Source: Berkiella_A sp964633725 (GTDB lineage: Bacteria > Pseudomonadota > Gammaproteobacteria > Berkiellales > Berkiellaceae). Taken from it: a stretch of 64,000 bases of DNA. The translations under genes were made by a program, and so were the position numbers. The stretch covers positions 19,008-83,007 of the forward strand of contig CAZWHY010000010.1 of NCBI GenBank assembly GCA_964633725.1, in the 5' to 3' direction. Positions within the stretch are counted from its first letter, which is position 1; the number at the start of each line of letters is the position of its first letter. This document shows positions 49,783 through 58,877 of the stretch, one piece after another. Below the pieces are notes generated by a model. It saw only the letters and a program-made list of their open reading frames with translations, did not search any database and was not told the origin of the DNA.

Positions 49783-51093
49783 ATGTCGCAAGATTTTAAA
49801 ATAAGACATTCAAAGCAGCAGTATTTTAGGATAGGCTTTTTGATGAGTTTATGTATATTGCTAGTGAGCTTGGCCTTCGTTGAGGTGGCGCAGTGGCAAG
49901 CGTTTTGGAGATTCATTCGACCTGAGCAGGTGGTGAGTTATGCTATTTATGGGGTTGGCATTTTAACGTTAAGCTTATTGTTAGGCTATGTGTATTATAA
50001 AAATAAAGGTGCAAATGAAACCTTACAATATGCCACATTGCAAAATAAATTAAATGCAGAGGCCGTTTGGCAACTGCTAGATGAGTTGGCTGGTTTGGCC
50101 GAAGGTGATTTAACGATTAGTTTATCAGTGCATGAAAATATAACCGGTGCGATTGCACAGTCTGTTAATTATGCACTGAATACGCTCCGTGGACTGGTTG
50201 TCACCATATCACATGTTGCTCAAGATATTAATCAACGCGCATTGGGCGCGCAAAATTTAATGAAAGATCATGCAACGAATAGTGCTGAACAAAAAGAAGA
50301 AATCAACACCGCGACTCAATCTATCCTGAAGATGGCACATTCTATTAAGGAAGTATCAGCGGATGCACAAAAAAGCGCTAAAGTGGCAGATAAATCTGTT
50401 AATATCGCAAAAAATGGTGCAACCGTTGTGCAAAATTCAATCCGAAATATGGAAAATATAAAAAAGCATATTCAGGCAACACAGGGACAAATTAAAAAGC
50501 TAGATGATAGTTCTCAGCAAATTGGTGAAACAATTACATTAATAGATGACATTACAGAACAAACAAATACCTTAGCGCTCAATGCGGCCATACAAGCGGC
50601 CATGGCGGGTGAGGCAGGCAAGGGTTTTGCAATCATTGCTGAAGAGGTGCAGCGGTTGGCCGAGCGTTCCAACCATGCCACTCGACAAATTAAGCTTATT
50701 ATCAGCTTGATTCAAAAAGACACGAAAGAAAGTATACGGTTAATGGAGCAAAGCACAAGCGAAGTGGGGCAAGGGGCTCGGTTGGCACATGATGCAGGGT
50801 TGGCTTTAGAAAATATTGAAACGGTATCGATCGCGCTCAATAGTTTAATTGAGCGTATTTCACTTGAGGCAAACACGCAAGTTCATATAGCCAATCGAAT
50901 TGGAGACAATATGGGACAGATCGATCGACACACAGATATCATGCACAAAGAAGCAAAATCAGCAAATGAAATGGCCTCTCAATTGGCTGGTTTGGCTATG
51001 GATTTGAATTATTCTATTGATGGTTTCACGTTACCGAGTGAGAAAACGTCCGTATCAGTTGCGCCTCCCATTTCTTCAGAGCGTGGTCGTTAA
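49783..51093 (+). CDS. methyl-accepting chemotaxis protein (PilJ type)
   Basis: The 436-residue product has two hydrophobic helices (about residues 16-36 and 50-68) with only a short periplasmic link, a HAMP-like region with AEGDLTISLSVHE, and a signalling domain with the tip motif ITEQTNTLALNAAIQAAMAGEAGKGFAIIAEEVQRLAERS. It lacks the PilJ periplasmic sensing domain, so it may sense from inside or via partners. The start ATG is inside a run of ATGT. It lies in an operon with the CheW- and CheA-like genes. Confidence 0.88.
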   Translation: MSQDFKIRHSKQQYFRIGFLMSLCILLVSLAFVEVAQWQAFWRFIRPEQVVSYAIYGVGILTLSLLLGYVYYKNKGANETLQYATLQNKLNAEAVWQLLDELAGLAEGDLTISLSVHENITGAIAQSVNYALNTLRGLVVTISHVAQDINQRALGAQNLMKDHATNSAEQKEEINTATQSILKMAHSIKEVSADAQKSAKVADKSVNIAKNGATVVQNSIRNMENIKKHIQATQGQIKKLDDSSQQIGETITLIDDITEQTNTLALNAAIQAAMAGEAGKGFAIIAEEVQRLAERSNHATRQIKLIISLIQKDTKESIRLMEQSTSEVGQGARLAHDAGLALENIETVSIALNSLIERISLEANTQVHIANRIGDNMGQIDRHTDIMHKEAKSANEMASQLAGLAMDLNYSIDGFTLPSEKTSVSVAPPISSERGR

Positions 51094-51096
51094 GTT

Positions 51097-53271
51097 GTGA
51101 AGTCTAGTCGCAGTATATCCTCAGAGGTAACATATCAGATGTTAGAGGTCGATGATGCTTTATTGGAAGTTTTTCAAGAAGAAGCCATCGAATTACATGA
51201 TAAATTGCTAACGGGGCTAGAAGCTTTTTTAGAGCGTAATGACGCCAAGTATTTAGGCGATATTGCCAGAGATTTACATACATTAAAAGGCTGTGCGCTG
51301 CTCATTTCATATCATGGGCTGGCGGCAGTATGTCATGGCTTAGAAGAAGCGATGAAAACAATAGTGCATCAACGGGATGTGAATTTAATTGACAATATTC
51401 ATAAGGCACTCCATTTTATTTCAATGGCGTTAAGTCAAATTCATACTCAAAAGGCGCCCGTGCCGGGATTAGATATCGTGTCTGGGTTGTCTGAAAAAAT
51501 TGGCAAAGAGTTTGAAGCCAGCTTACAGGGGCAGGATGAAGGCGGCGCGGATACGTTAGACGTTGAAAACACATTTTCCTGGGAGCAGACTGGATACCGG
51601 GTTAGCATGGAGGAGATGGAAAGCTATTTTAGTGCTGTGCGTAAATTAATAAAAAGTCATTCGAGATTCTCATGGCAGCTAAAAGATATAGGCGCCGGAT
51701 TTGATAAAGTGTATGCGCTAATAGAGCAAATAAATATCGATGTCAAAAATTCACCTGGAATGGATGACGCCGAAGTGATGCATTTGCTTTCAAATATGAG
51801 TCAAGTTAAAAACGTACTGGGTGCCATGAATCGTTCGCGCCAAATGACGGAAGGGATTAATGAGAAGCAGGGTTTCATCATCAATGCGTTGGATGATAAA
51901 ATCATAAATGCGCGATTGGTAGATTTTAGATTGTACATTCCACGTTTAGAGCAAACGGTGCAAAAAACAGCAGAGACATTAAATAAAAAAATTAGATTGA
52001 GCTGCCAAAATGTTGAGACCGAAGTGGATAAGCGACTATTGGAAAAACTAATGCCAGCTTTCGAGCATTTGATTCGAAATGCCATTGACCATGGTATAGA
52101 ATCCGCTCAAAAAAGGAAATTATCGGGTAAAAATTTAACCGGTCATATTGATATATCCCTTAAACGTGAAAACAATCATATTGTTTTTTTATTCACAGAT
52201 GATGGTCAGGGAATCGATATTGGAAAAATTGAGAACACGGCCAAAAAGCAAGGCATCATCGGGCAGCATGAAGTTCTCAGTGCGCATAAAGCGATTGAAC
52301 TATTAAAGACAACTGGATTTAGCACCAAAGACAATGCCTCTACCGTTTCAGGAAGAGGTGTGGGTGTTAACGCAGTGGTCTATTTAATTCAATCCTTAGG
52401 TGGCCGATTGGATATTAAGTTTAAAAAAGGGCAGTGGACAACATTTGTTATCACTTTACCCATTACGCAAAGCCAACATGCCGGGTTGTTGTTTTGTTTT
52501 GCGGGTATACATTATTTTTTCTCTATGTCGAATATTGTGGGTGTTACACGTTTGCCATTTCAACTGGATTTACCCAAAAAAATACAATATGGGCATTATG
52601 AATATCCTTTGATGTGCTTGTCACAATGTTTTAATCTTGAGCGTGATGTCAAAAGCAATACCCATTGTTCTGTTATTATCATAAAAAACAATCAGCATAC
52701 GCTAGCACTAAAAGTGGATGAAATTATTGGCGTGAGAGATTTTGTTGTGCAACCTGTGCCGGATGTGATGCCACATAAAAGTATATTCGAAGGTTTGTCG
52801 ATTTTGGATGATGGTGAAATTATTTATGGCATAAATGCAACCGCACTTTTATCTGAGTTATACCCAGCTCATAATAAAATGGAGTGTGAGAAAACAAGGC
52901 GTGTATTGATTGTGGATGACTCTGCCGTGGTGAGAAAACAGGTTCAAAAATTATTTTTAGACTCTTCATATGAAGTATGTGTTGCGAATAGTGGTATAGA
53001 GGCGCTTGAATTACTTGAAATAGTCACAGTCGATATTATCATCACTGATATTGAGATGCCTGGAATGGATGGCTTTGAATTAAGTTCAAAGTTAAAAGCC
53101 AGCCCGTTATTTTCAGATATTCCCATTATCATGATGACATCAAGACGTCAGGTAGAAGATTTGGCTAGAGCAAAAAAAATGGGGGTTACAAAGTTAGTTT
53201 ATAAGCCTATTAGTCTGGCTATATTGCAACCTTATCTTGATACGTTGAAAAATGGGCAAAATCATGGATAG
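51097..53271 (+). CDS. hybrid CheA/CheY histidine kinase (ChpA/PilL type)
   Basis: The 724-residue kinase has a single N-terminal Hpt domain (His in DLHTLKGCA), a dimerisation and ATPase core (HLIRNAIDHGIES, DDGQGIDIGKI, GRGVGVNAVV), a CheW-like regulatory domain (about residues 465-600) and a C-terminal receiver (RVLIVDDSAVVRKQVQ, TDIEMPGMDGFEL, KPIS). Pseudomonas ChpA has several Hpt domains; this one is minimal. The start is GTG 51097 or ATG 51139 (AGAGGT upstream). It ends overlapping the next gene. Confidence 0.9.
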   Translation: MKSSRSISSEVTYQMLEVDDALLEVFQEEAIELHDKLLTGLEAFLERNDAKYLGDIARDLHTLKGCALLISYHGLAAVCHGLEEAMKTIVHQRDVNLIDNIHKALHFISMALSQIHTQKAPVPGLDIVSGLSEKIGKEFEASLQGQDEGGADTLDVENTFSWEQTGYRVSMEEMESYFSAVRKLIKSHSRFSWQLKDIGAGFDKVYALIEQINIDVKNSPGMDDAEVMHLLSNMSQVKNVLGAMNRSRQMTEGINEKQGFIINALDDKIINARLVDFRLYIPRLEQTVQKTAETLNKKIRLSCQNVETEVDKRLLEKLMPAFEHLIRNAIDHGIESAQKRKLSGKNLTGHIDISLKRENNHIVFLFTDDGQGIDIGKIENTAKKQGIIGQHEVLSAHKAIELLKTTGFSTKDNASTVSGRGVGVNAVVYLIQSLGGRLDIKFKKGQWTTFVITLPITQSQHAGLLFCFAGIHYFFSMSNIVGVTRLPFQLDLPKKIQYGHYEYPLMCLSQCFNLERDVKSNTHCSVIIIKNNQHTLALKVDEIIGVRDFVVQPVPDVMPHKSIFEGLSILDDGEIIYGINATALLSELYPAHNKMECEKTRRVLIVDDSAVVRKQVQKLFLDSSYEVCVANSGIEALELLEIVTVDIIITDIEMPGMDGFELSSKLKASPLFSDIPIIMMTSRRQVEDLARAKKMGVTKLVYKPISLAILQPYLDTLKNGQNHG

Positions 53272-53629
53272 TATTAAGACGATTTTATTAGAATATCAGC
53301 GATTTTCTTATTTAATTCCCGCGGTGCGATTTGTTAATTTAGTGAGACCCAAAGAGATCATTATGCCCAAAGATGAGGAAGGCGCGACATATCAGGGATG
53401 CCCTGTCAATTTAATGCATGAATCTGGTTCTTTGAATCACAGTATTTATTGCGCGATATTACAACCCGTTACTGCCGATAAAGAGGGATTAAAAACAATT
53501 ATCCCATTAACAAAGTCTCCTAAGCCCATTAACCTATCATCCCAGCAGATTGCATGGCATCAGCCAGATCAAAATCTTGCTGTTATTCATCATTCTGATT
53601 ACCCTGGTATGATTGTCAAACTATTATAG
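53264..53629 (+). CDS. small protein after the CheA-like gene; possible diverged CheW-like
   Basis: I do not recognise this 121-residue protein. The start ATG 53264 overlaps the kinase stop (ATGGATAG). It shows EYQRFSYLIPAVRFVNLVRPKEIIMP, with a pattern of strands reminiscent of the CheW fold, but no clear CheW signature. In Pseudomonas, ChpC, a CheW-like protein, lies at the same place in the operon, which suggests a partner role. It converges with rsmE, overlapping its end by 6 bp. Confidence 0.55.
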   Translation: MDSIKTILLEYQRFSYLIPAVRFVNLVRPKEIIMPKDEEGATYQGCPVNLMHESGSLNHSIYCAILQPVTADKEGLKTIIPLTKSPKPINLSSQQIAWHQPDQNLAVIHHSDYPGMIVKLL

Positions 53630-54346
53630 ATCACCAAATAGAGCTTGCATCAGACTCATGGCAACAACACTGGCTGTTTCCGTACGCAAAATACGTGGAC
53701 CTAGCGATACCGCTTGGAAATCATGAGATTTTAAATAATCAACTTCTTCATTGGCCCACCCGCTTTCAGGACCAATAGCGATTCTAAAGCGCGATTGTTT
53801 TGGGATAGAGTTCAATGGCACATTGCAATTTGTATCAAAGAAAATTGAACAACCATCAAATTCGGTATCTGCCCAGATTTTTACGGGTTGCGCTAAGCTC
53901 ACCTCTGGTATTTGAACGCGACCACTTTGTTCACAGGCAGAAATAGCAATACGTTGCCAGTGCAATTGCCTTTTGGCTTTTTTTTGTTCATCTAGTTTCA
54001 CGATACTGCGCATAGATTGTAATGGCACAATATGCGATACGCCTAATTCTGTGGTTTTTTGTATGCTATAGTCCATTCTTTCTGAGCGAGATATGCCTTG
54101 ACCTAGTTCTATATAAATAGGGGATTCTGTTTGGCGTTCGACAAATTCCTCAATAGAGGCGAGTACAGATTTACCTTGTAGTTTCACTTGAGCAAAGTAT
54201 TCGCCATCTTCGCCATTGAAAAAAATTATTTTTTCTTTGTCTTTTAGACGCAATACTTTGGCAACATAATGGCTGGCTTCAGAGGTTAATCTGATGATTT
54301 GGTTGGTTGCTAATGCATGAGGATAATAAATTCTAGGTATAAACAT
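53624..54346 (-). CDS. rsmE: 16S rRNA (uracil-1498-N3)-methyltransferase
   Basis: SPOUT-class methyltransferase. The 240-residue product has RIYYPHALATNQIIRLTSEASHYVAKVLRLKD, the GISRSERMDYSIQKTTELGVSHIVPL helix and the knot ending IGPESGWANEEVDYL, with LGPRILRTETASV. Typical length. It converges with the small Chp-cluster gene. Confidence 0.95.
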   Translation of the reverse strand: MFIPRIYYPHALATNQIIRLTSEASHYVAKVLRLKDKEKIIFFNGEDGEYFAQVKLQGKSVLASIEEFVERQTESPIYIELGQGISRSERMDYSIQKTTELGVSHIVPLQSMRSIVKLDEQKKAKRQLHWQRIAISACEQSGRVQIPEVSLAQPVKIWADTEFDGCSIFFDTNCNVPLNSIPKQSRFRIAIGPESGWANEEVDYLKSHDFQAVSLGPRILRTETASVVAMSLMQALFGDL

Positions 54347-54421
54347 GATTATTTTGCACCGGATATATATGGCAAATGGTATTGCAAACAGTATAGCAAA
54401 ATATCGAGCCAGTGCAGATTG

Positions 54422-55318
54422 TTATTTAACTTTCATTCTTGTTTTTTGTGTTGCTTGTTGTTCTTGTTTTTGCTCTAAACCTAATTTTTTACAGATGTCT
54501 AAAGTAGGAGCAGATTTATTTAATGTATAAAAATGTAACCCTGGGGCTCCGCTGTCTTTAAGATTTGTACAGAGGTTGACTAAAATTTCTGTACCAAATT
54601 GGGCTACAGCGGTTTTATCGGTTGATATCGTTTCTAATTGTTTTCTGAGCCAGCGAGGGATTTCGGCACCACAAGTGGCTGAAAAACGGGAAAGTTGTTC
54701 ATACTGAGTAATAGGCATGATGCCTGGGGTGATGGGAATTTGAATATTCGCTTTGGCACATAATCCACAAAAGTGCTCGTAACTCGCTGGGTTGAAGAAA
54801 TATTGCGTGATAGCGGCATCGGCACCCGCATCAATTTTACGCCTGAAATTATCAAAATCTGCTTTTGCATTGGGGGATTGTGGATGGATTTCAGGATAGC
54901 AGGCTACGGTTAAGTGAAAAGCATTACCGTATTCTTTTTTGATCCAGCTTACTAATTCACTGGCATATTGAAAATCACCAAAATTTTGTTCTCCCAATGG
55001 CAAATCACCACGTAAGACTAATAGCGCCCGAATACCCATGGATTGATATTGATTCAGCAATTTTTTCAAATTAGATTTGTTTGTGCCAACACAAGAGAGG
55101 TGGGGGCAAAGGGGGCTTGTAATAGATTCTTGTAAGGCAGCGCAAGTTGTTAATGTTTTATCTTGGGTGGCACTATTGCCGCCGGCACCAAATGTAACAG
55201 AAAAATATTCTGGCGGCACAGGGCTTTGAGCGATTAATGTTTGTGCTGTCGTTTGCAAATTGCTAAGCCCTTGCGAAGTGCGAGGTGGAAAAAATTCAAA
55301 GCTCAAATCAAAAACCAT
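54422..55318 (-). CDS. metF: 5,10-methylenetetrahydrofolate reductase
   Basis: Supplies 5-methyl-THF for methionine synthesis. The 298-residue product starts with FEFFPPRT, then GAGGNSATQDKTL, RALLVLRGDLP, ACYPEIHP and DAAITQYFFNPASYEHFC, matching the FAD- and folate-binding blocks. It is third in the metK-ahcY-metF run, after a 146-bp gap that holds a hairpin. Confidence 0.94.
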   Translation of the reverse strand: MVFDLSFEFFPPRTSQGLSNLQTTAQTLIAQSPVPPEYFSVTFGAGGNSATQDKTLTTCAALQESITSPLCPHLSCVGTNKSNLKKLLNQYQSMGIRALLVLRGDLPLGEQNFGDFQYASELVSWIKKEYGNAFHLTVACYPEIHPQSPNAKADFDNFRRKIDAGADAAITQYFFNPASYEHFCGLCAKANIQIPITPGIMPITQYEQLSRFSATCGAEIPRWLRKQLETISTDKTAVAQFGTEILVNLCTNLKDSGAPGLHFYTLNKSAPTLDICKKLGLEQKQEQQATQKTRMKVK

Positions 55319-55412
55319 TTCTATCCCTAAAAAATCATTCTGCGTCCATATAGCCTATACCCAATAGTATAATTAATTAGGCGCTGTTTGCAATAATTAA
55401 GAAAAGGTGAGG

Positions 55413-55438
55413 GCTATGCTCGCAAAGACAAGCATAGC
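55413..55438. terminator. possible terminator or attenuator between ahcY and metF
   Basis: Perfect 8-bp inverted repeat GCTATGCT/AGCATAGC around a 10-base loop. On the minus strand it lies after ahcY and before metF, without a run of T. It may reduce read-through; the sequence does not look like a known SAM or SAH riboswitch. Confidence 0.35.
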
Positions 55439-55464
55439 AGGAGATTTAAGTAAAACAAATAATA

Positions 55465-56772
55465 TTAATAACGATAATGCTCTGGTTTATAGGGGCCATC
55501 AACAGAAACACTGATATATTTTGCTTGTTCCGCTGTAAGCGTAGTTAAGTTAACGCCTAGTTTGTCAATGTGTAGTCTAGCAACTTGTTCATCTAAGTGT
55601 TTAGGCAATGTGTATACTTTATTGTCATATTTGTCGTTATGTTCCCAAAGTTCAAGTTGAGCCATGACTTGATTGGTAAAAGAATTAGACATAACGAAAC
55701 TTGGGTGTCCCGTAGCGCAACCCAAATTAACCAATCTACCTTCTGCTAATAAAATAATACGATTATTACTAGGTAGTACAATATGGTCAACTTGGGGTTT
55801 GATATTTTCCCAGGTGTATTGTTTCAATGAGGCGACATCTATCTCATTGTCAAAATGTCCAATATTGGCGACAATGGCTTGGTCTTTCATTTCTAACATA
55901 TGTTTGTGTTGAATCACATGGTAGTTGCCAGTGGCGCTGACAAAAATATCGGCTTTTGATGCGACATCATCCATTGTGACGACACGATAGCCTTCCATTG
56001 CGGCTTGTAAAGCACAGATGGGATCAACTTCTGTGACCCAAACGGTTGCACCTAACCCTTTGAATGCTTGAGCGCAACCTTTGCCCACATCACCATAGCC
56101 TAAGACAACAGCAACTTTACCGGCTATCATGACATCGGTTGCTCGCTTAATGCCATCCATCAAGGATTCTCTGCAACCATATAAATTATCGAACTTAGAT
56201 TTTGTCACCGAGTCATTTACGTTAAATGCTGGAACGTTTAGTTCACCAGCTTTGGCCATTTCATATAGGCGATGAACACCGGTAGTGGTTTCTTCGGACA
56301 CACCTCTTACTTCGGCTAAAATTTTGGGATATTTATCGTGCATAATTTTAGTTAAGTCACCACCATCATCTAGTAACATATTAGGTTGCCAGCCATCTGG
56401 GCCATTGATAGTTTGTTCTATACACCAGTCATACTCTTCATCTGTTTCAGCTTTTTTTGCAAAAACAGGTACACCAATTTGTGCCATTCTGGCAGCCGCA
56501 TGATCTTGAGTGGAAAAAATATTACAAGATGACCATCTGACTTCTGCGCCTAAAGCAATCAAAGTTTCAATTAAGACAGCGGTTTGTATAGTCATGTGCA
56601 GACATCCTGCTATTCTCGCGCCTTTTAGCGGTTGCTTTGAGCCGAGTTGCTTTCTGAGTGTCATTAATCCTGGCATTTCTGTTTGGGCGATTTCAATTTC
56701 TTTTTTGCCCCAATCTGCTAACGATATATCATGGATCCAGTAATCTTGTGAGTTTGAATCTTGAGTGGACAT
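55465..56772 (-). CDS. ahcY: adenosylhomocysteinase
   Basis: Hydrolyses S-adenosylhomocysteine to homocysteine and adenosine, using bound NAD+. The 435-residue product from ATG 56772 has the motifs LADWGKKEIEIAQTEMPGL, GARIAGCLHMTIQTAVLIETL, NVNDSVTKSKFDNLYGCRESL, the NAD-binding GYGDVGKGCAQAFKGLGA, and HPSFVMSNSFTNQVMAQLELW. The TTG at 56802 would add ten residues and is less likely. It follows metK closely, so SAM is made and its product recycled from one transcript. Confidence 0.95.
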   Translation of the reverse strand: MSTQDSNSQDYWIHDISLADWGKKEIEIAQTEMPGLMTLRKQLGSKQPLKGARIAGCLHMTIQTAVLIETLIALGAEVRWSSCNIFSTQDHAAARMAQIGVPVFAKKAETDEEYDWCIEQTINGPDGWQPNMLLDDGGDLTKIMHDKYPKILAEVRGVSEETTTGVHRLYEMAKAGELNVPAFNVNDSVTKSKFDNLYGCRESLMDGIKRATDVMIAGKVAVVLGYGDVGKGCAQAFKGLGATVWVTEVDPICALQAAMEGYRVVTMDDVASKADIFVSATGNYHVIQHKHMLEMKDQAIVANIGHFDNEIDVASLKQYTWENIKPQVDHIVLPSNNRIILLAEGRLVNLGCATGHPSFVMSNSFTNQVMAQLELWEHNDKYDNKVYTLPKHLDEQVARLHIDKLGVNLTTLTAEQAKYISVSVDGPYKPEHYRY

Positions 56773-56822
56773 AATTTTATTTTCCCTTAAAGTTTTGGCC
56801 AACTGTTGTCATTATTTAAAGA

Positions 56823-57995
56823 TCAGGATGAAATTTTCGCGTCATCTTTTAGCTGTTCTACTTTGTCTGTTCTTTCCCAGGGCAGATCAAGATCTTCTCG
56901 ACCAAAATGGCCATATGCGGCTGTTTGGCGGTAAATGGGTGTTAACAAGTTGAGATTATCAATAATCGCTCTAGGTCTGAGATCAAAATGTTTGTTAATC
57001 AGTTGAATAATTCTATCATCTGAAACTTTGCCTGTACCAAATGTATCTAATGAAATAGAAGTTGGTTTGGCTATACCAATGGCATAAGATACTTGTAACT
57101 CTAATTTATCCGCGAGCCCTGCGGCAACAATATTTTTGGCAACATAGCGTGCAGCATAAGAGGCAGATCTATCCACTTTGGTTGCATCTTTACCAGACAT
57201 TGCGCCACCGCCATGCCTTGACATGCCGCCATAAGTATCGACGATAATTTTTCGTCCTGTTAAGCCACAATCCCCTTGTGGACCACCAATCACAAAGCGT
57301 CCGGTTGGATTAATATGAAAGCGGGTGTCTCTGTCTAACCATTCTGCCGGAATGACAGGCTTAATGATTTCTTCCATGACGGCTTCTATGAGTTTATCGT
57401 GATGAATATCTGGATCATGTTGAGTGGATAATACGATGGTGTCGATGCGCTGGGGTTTGCCTTGATCATCGTATTGAAATGTGACTTGTGATTTTGCATC
57501 CGGTCTGAGCCAACTGAGGATATTTGATTTACGGACATGGGCTTGTCTTTTTACGAGACGATGGGCATAAGCGATAGGGGCAGGCATGAGTACATCGGTT
57601 TCATTTGTTGCAAAGCCAAACATTAATCCTTGATCGCCTGCGCCGAGTTCATGGTCAGACGCTTCATCTACACCCATTGCAATATCAGGTGATTGTTTGC
57701 CTATCGCGTTTAATACGGCACATGATTCATAGTGAAAGCCAAAATCGGCATGTGTATAGCCAATATCTTTTATAACGGCTCTGGTGGTTGCTTCGATATC
57801 GACCCAAGCCGTTGTGCGGATTTCACCAGCGATAAGCGCCATGCCTGTCTTCACAAGTGTTTCACAGGCGACTCGTGCGTTGGGATCTTGTTTTAAAATT
57901 TCATCTAGTATGGCATCTGAAATTTGGTCGGCCACTTTATCTGGGTGTCCCTCTGATACAGATTCAGAGGTAAAAAGATGATAGGAATTTGCCAT
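56823..57995 (-). CDS. metK: S-adenosylmethionine synthetase
   Basis: Makes SAM from methionine and ATP. The 390-residue product has LFTSESVSEGHPDKVADQISDA, GAGDQGLMFGFATNE, the GGPQGDCGLTGRKIIVDTYGG loop, and GGGAMSGKDATKVDRSA with the phosphate-binding lysine. Full length. It leads the metK-ahcY-metF group. About 240 bp upstream separates it from the divergent thioredoxin-like gene. Confidence 0.96.
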   Translation of the reverse strand: MANSYHLFTSESVSEGHPDKVADQISDAILDEILKQDPNARVACETLVKTGMALIAGEIRTTAWVDIEATTRAVIKDIGYTHADFGFHYESCAVLNAIGKQSPDIAMGVDEASDHELGAGDQGLMFGFATNETDVLMPAPIAYAHRLVKRQAHVRKSNILSWLRPDAKSQVTFQYDDQGKPQRIDTIVLSTQHDPDIHHDKLIEAVMEEIIKPVIPAEWLDRDTRFHINPTGRFVIGGPQGDCGLTGRKIIVDTYGGMSRHGGGAMSGKDATKVDRSASYAARYVAKNIVAAGLADKLELQVSYAIGIAKPTSISLDTFGTGKVSDDRIIQLINKHFDLRPRAIIDNLNLLTPIYRQTAAYGHFGREDLDLPWERTDKVEQLKDDAKISS

Positions 57996-58233
57996 GATAC
58001 ATCCTCGTATGTTTTATTGTCCCTTCGTATGTCTTGACTCTGATTTTTCTGTCATTTAGGACAAGATAAGTCAGTAACCGTAAAGCCTATCAGATCGTGT
58101 CTTTTGATACTAGTAAGGCCAGGAGCTGAGCGGTAATATAAATTTTGGAGGGTCTGGGGTTAAATTGACTTGAGTTGGATTGCATGATTATGTCAGAAAA
58201 TATTATTAATAAATAAAAATATCGAGGTTTTTT

Positions 58234-58791
58234 ATGGCGAAACTTGTAACACCAGTATGTGATTTTGGACAACCTGCAAAATCTTTTGAGCTAAAGTCTG
58301 TAGATGGCAAACAATACAGCTTGCAAGATTGTTTAGGCAAGCATGGTCTTGTGGTTGCTTTTATTTGTAATCATTGTCCATATGTTCAAGCGATTTTGCC
58401 GCGTTTGGTTGAGGATGCGCGTGTTTTAATAAAATCGGGTGTAGGGTTTGTCGCGATTGCTTCCAATGATATTGAAAGCTATCCAGAAGATAATTTTGAG
58501 AATATGCAAGACCTTGCGGAGCAACATGGATTTTCATTTCCATATTTATTAGATGAAACACAAGATATAGCCAAATCATATGGGGCGGTATGTACGCCAG
58601 ATTTTTTTGGGTATTCATCCGACTTAAAGCTTCAGTATCGTGGTCGTCTAGATGCTTCTGGTATTCATCCTTCGGAGCCTGGGGCAAAAAGAGAGTTAGT
58701 TGAGGCAATGGTTTTAGTTGCACGCACAGGTAAAGGATCAGAGTCGCAAATTGCCAGCCAAGGTTGTTCTATTAAGTGGAAAAATGGATAA
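58234..58791 (+). CDS. thioredoxin-fold redoxin, AhpC/TSA-like
   Basis: The 185-residue cytosolic protein has a thioredoxin-like core: FELKSVDGKQYSLQDCLGKHGLVVAFICNHCPYVQAILPRL. CNHC forms a CxxC pair, as in the thioredoxin-like redoxin family with a CxHC-type motif. YGAVCTPDFFGYSSDLKLQYRGRLD follows, with the cis-Pro stretch. It probably reduces disulfides or peroxides. It precedes tkt on the same strand, with about an 86-bp gap, so is unlikely to be part of that operon. Confidence 0.85.
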   Translation: MAKLVTPVCDFGQPAKSFELKSVDGKQYSLQDCLGKHGLVVAFICNHCPYVQAILPRLVEDARVLIKSGVGFVAIASNDIESYPEDNFENMQDLAEQHGFSFPYLLDETQDIAKSYGAVCTPDFFGYSSDLKLQYRGRLDASGIHPSEPGAKRELVEAMVLVARTGKGSESQIASQGCSIKWKNG

Positions 58792-58877
58792 ATTAGGGGC
58801 TGTTCGCGCTGGGGTGGTACAATGAGGCCGCATAAATCTGATCAATATTTAGATAATTAACATATGAGAGGTTCGAT

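Noticed and set aside
57996..58233. SAM or SAH riboswitch ahead of metK
   Set aside because: I could not fold the region into the helices of known SAM or SAH riboswitches, and ahcY and metF lack them too.
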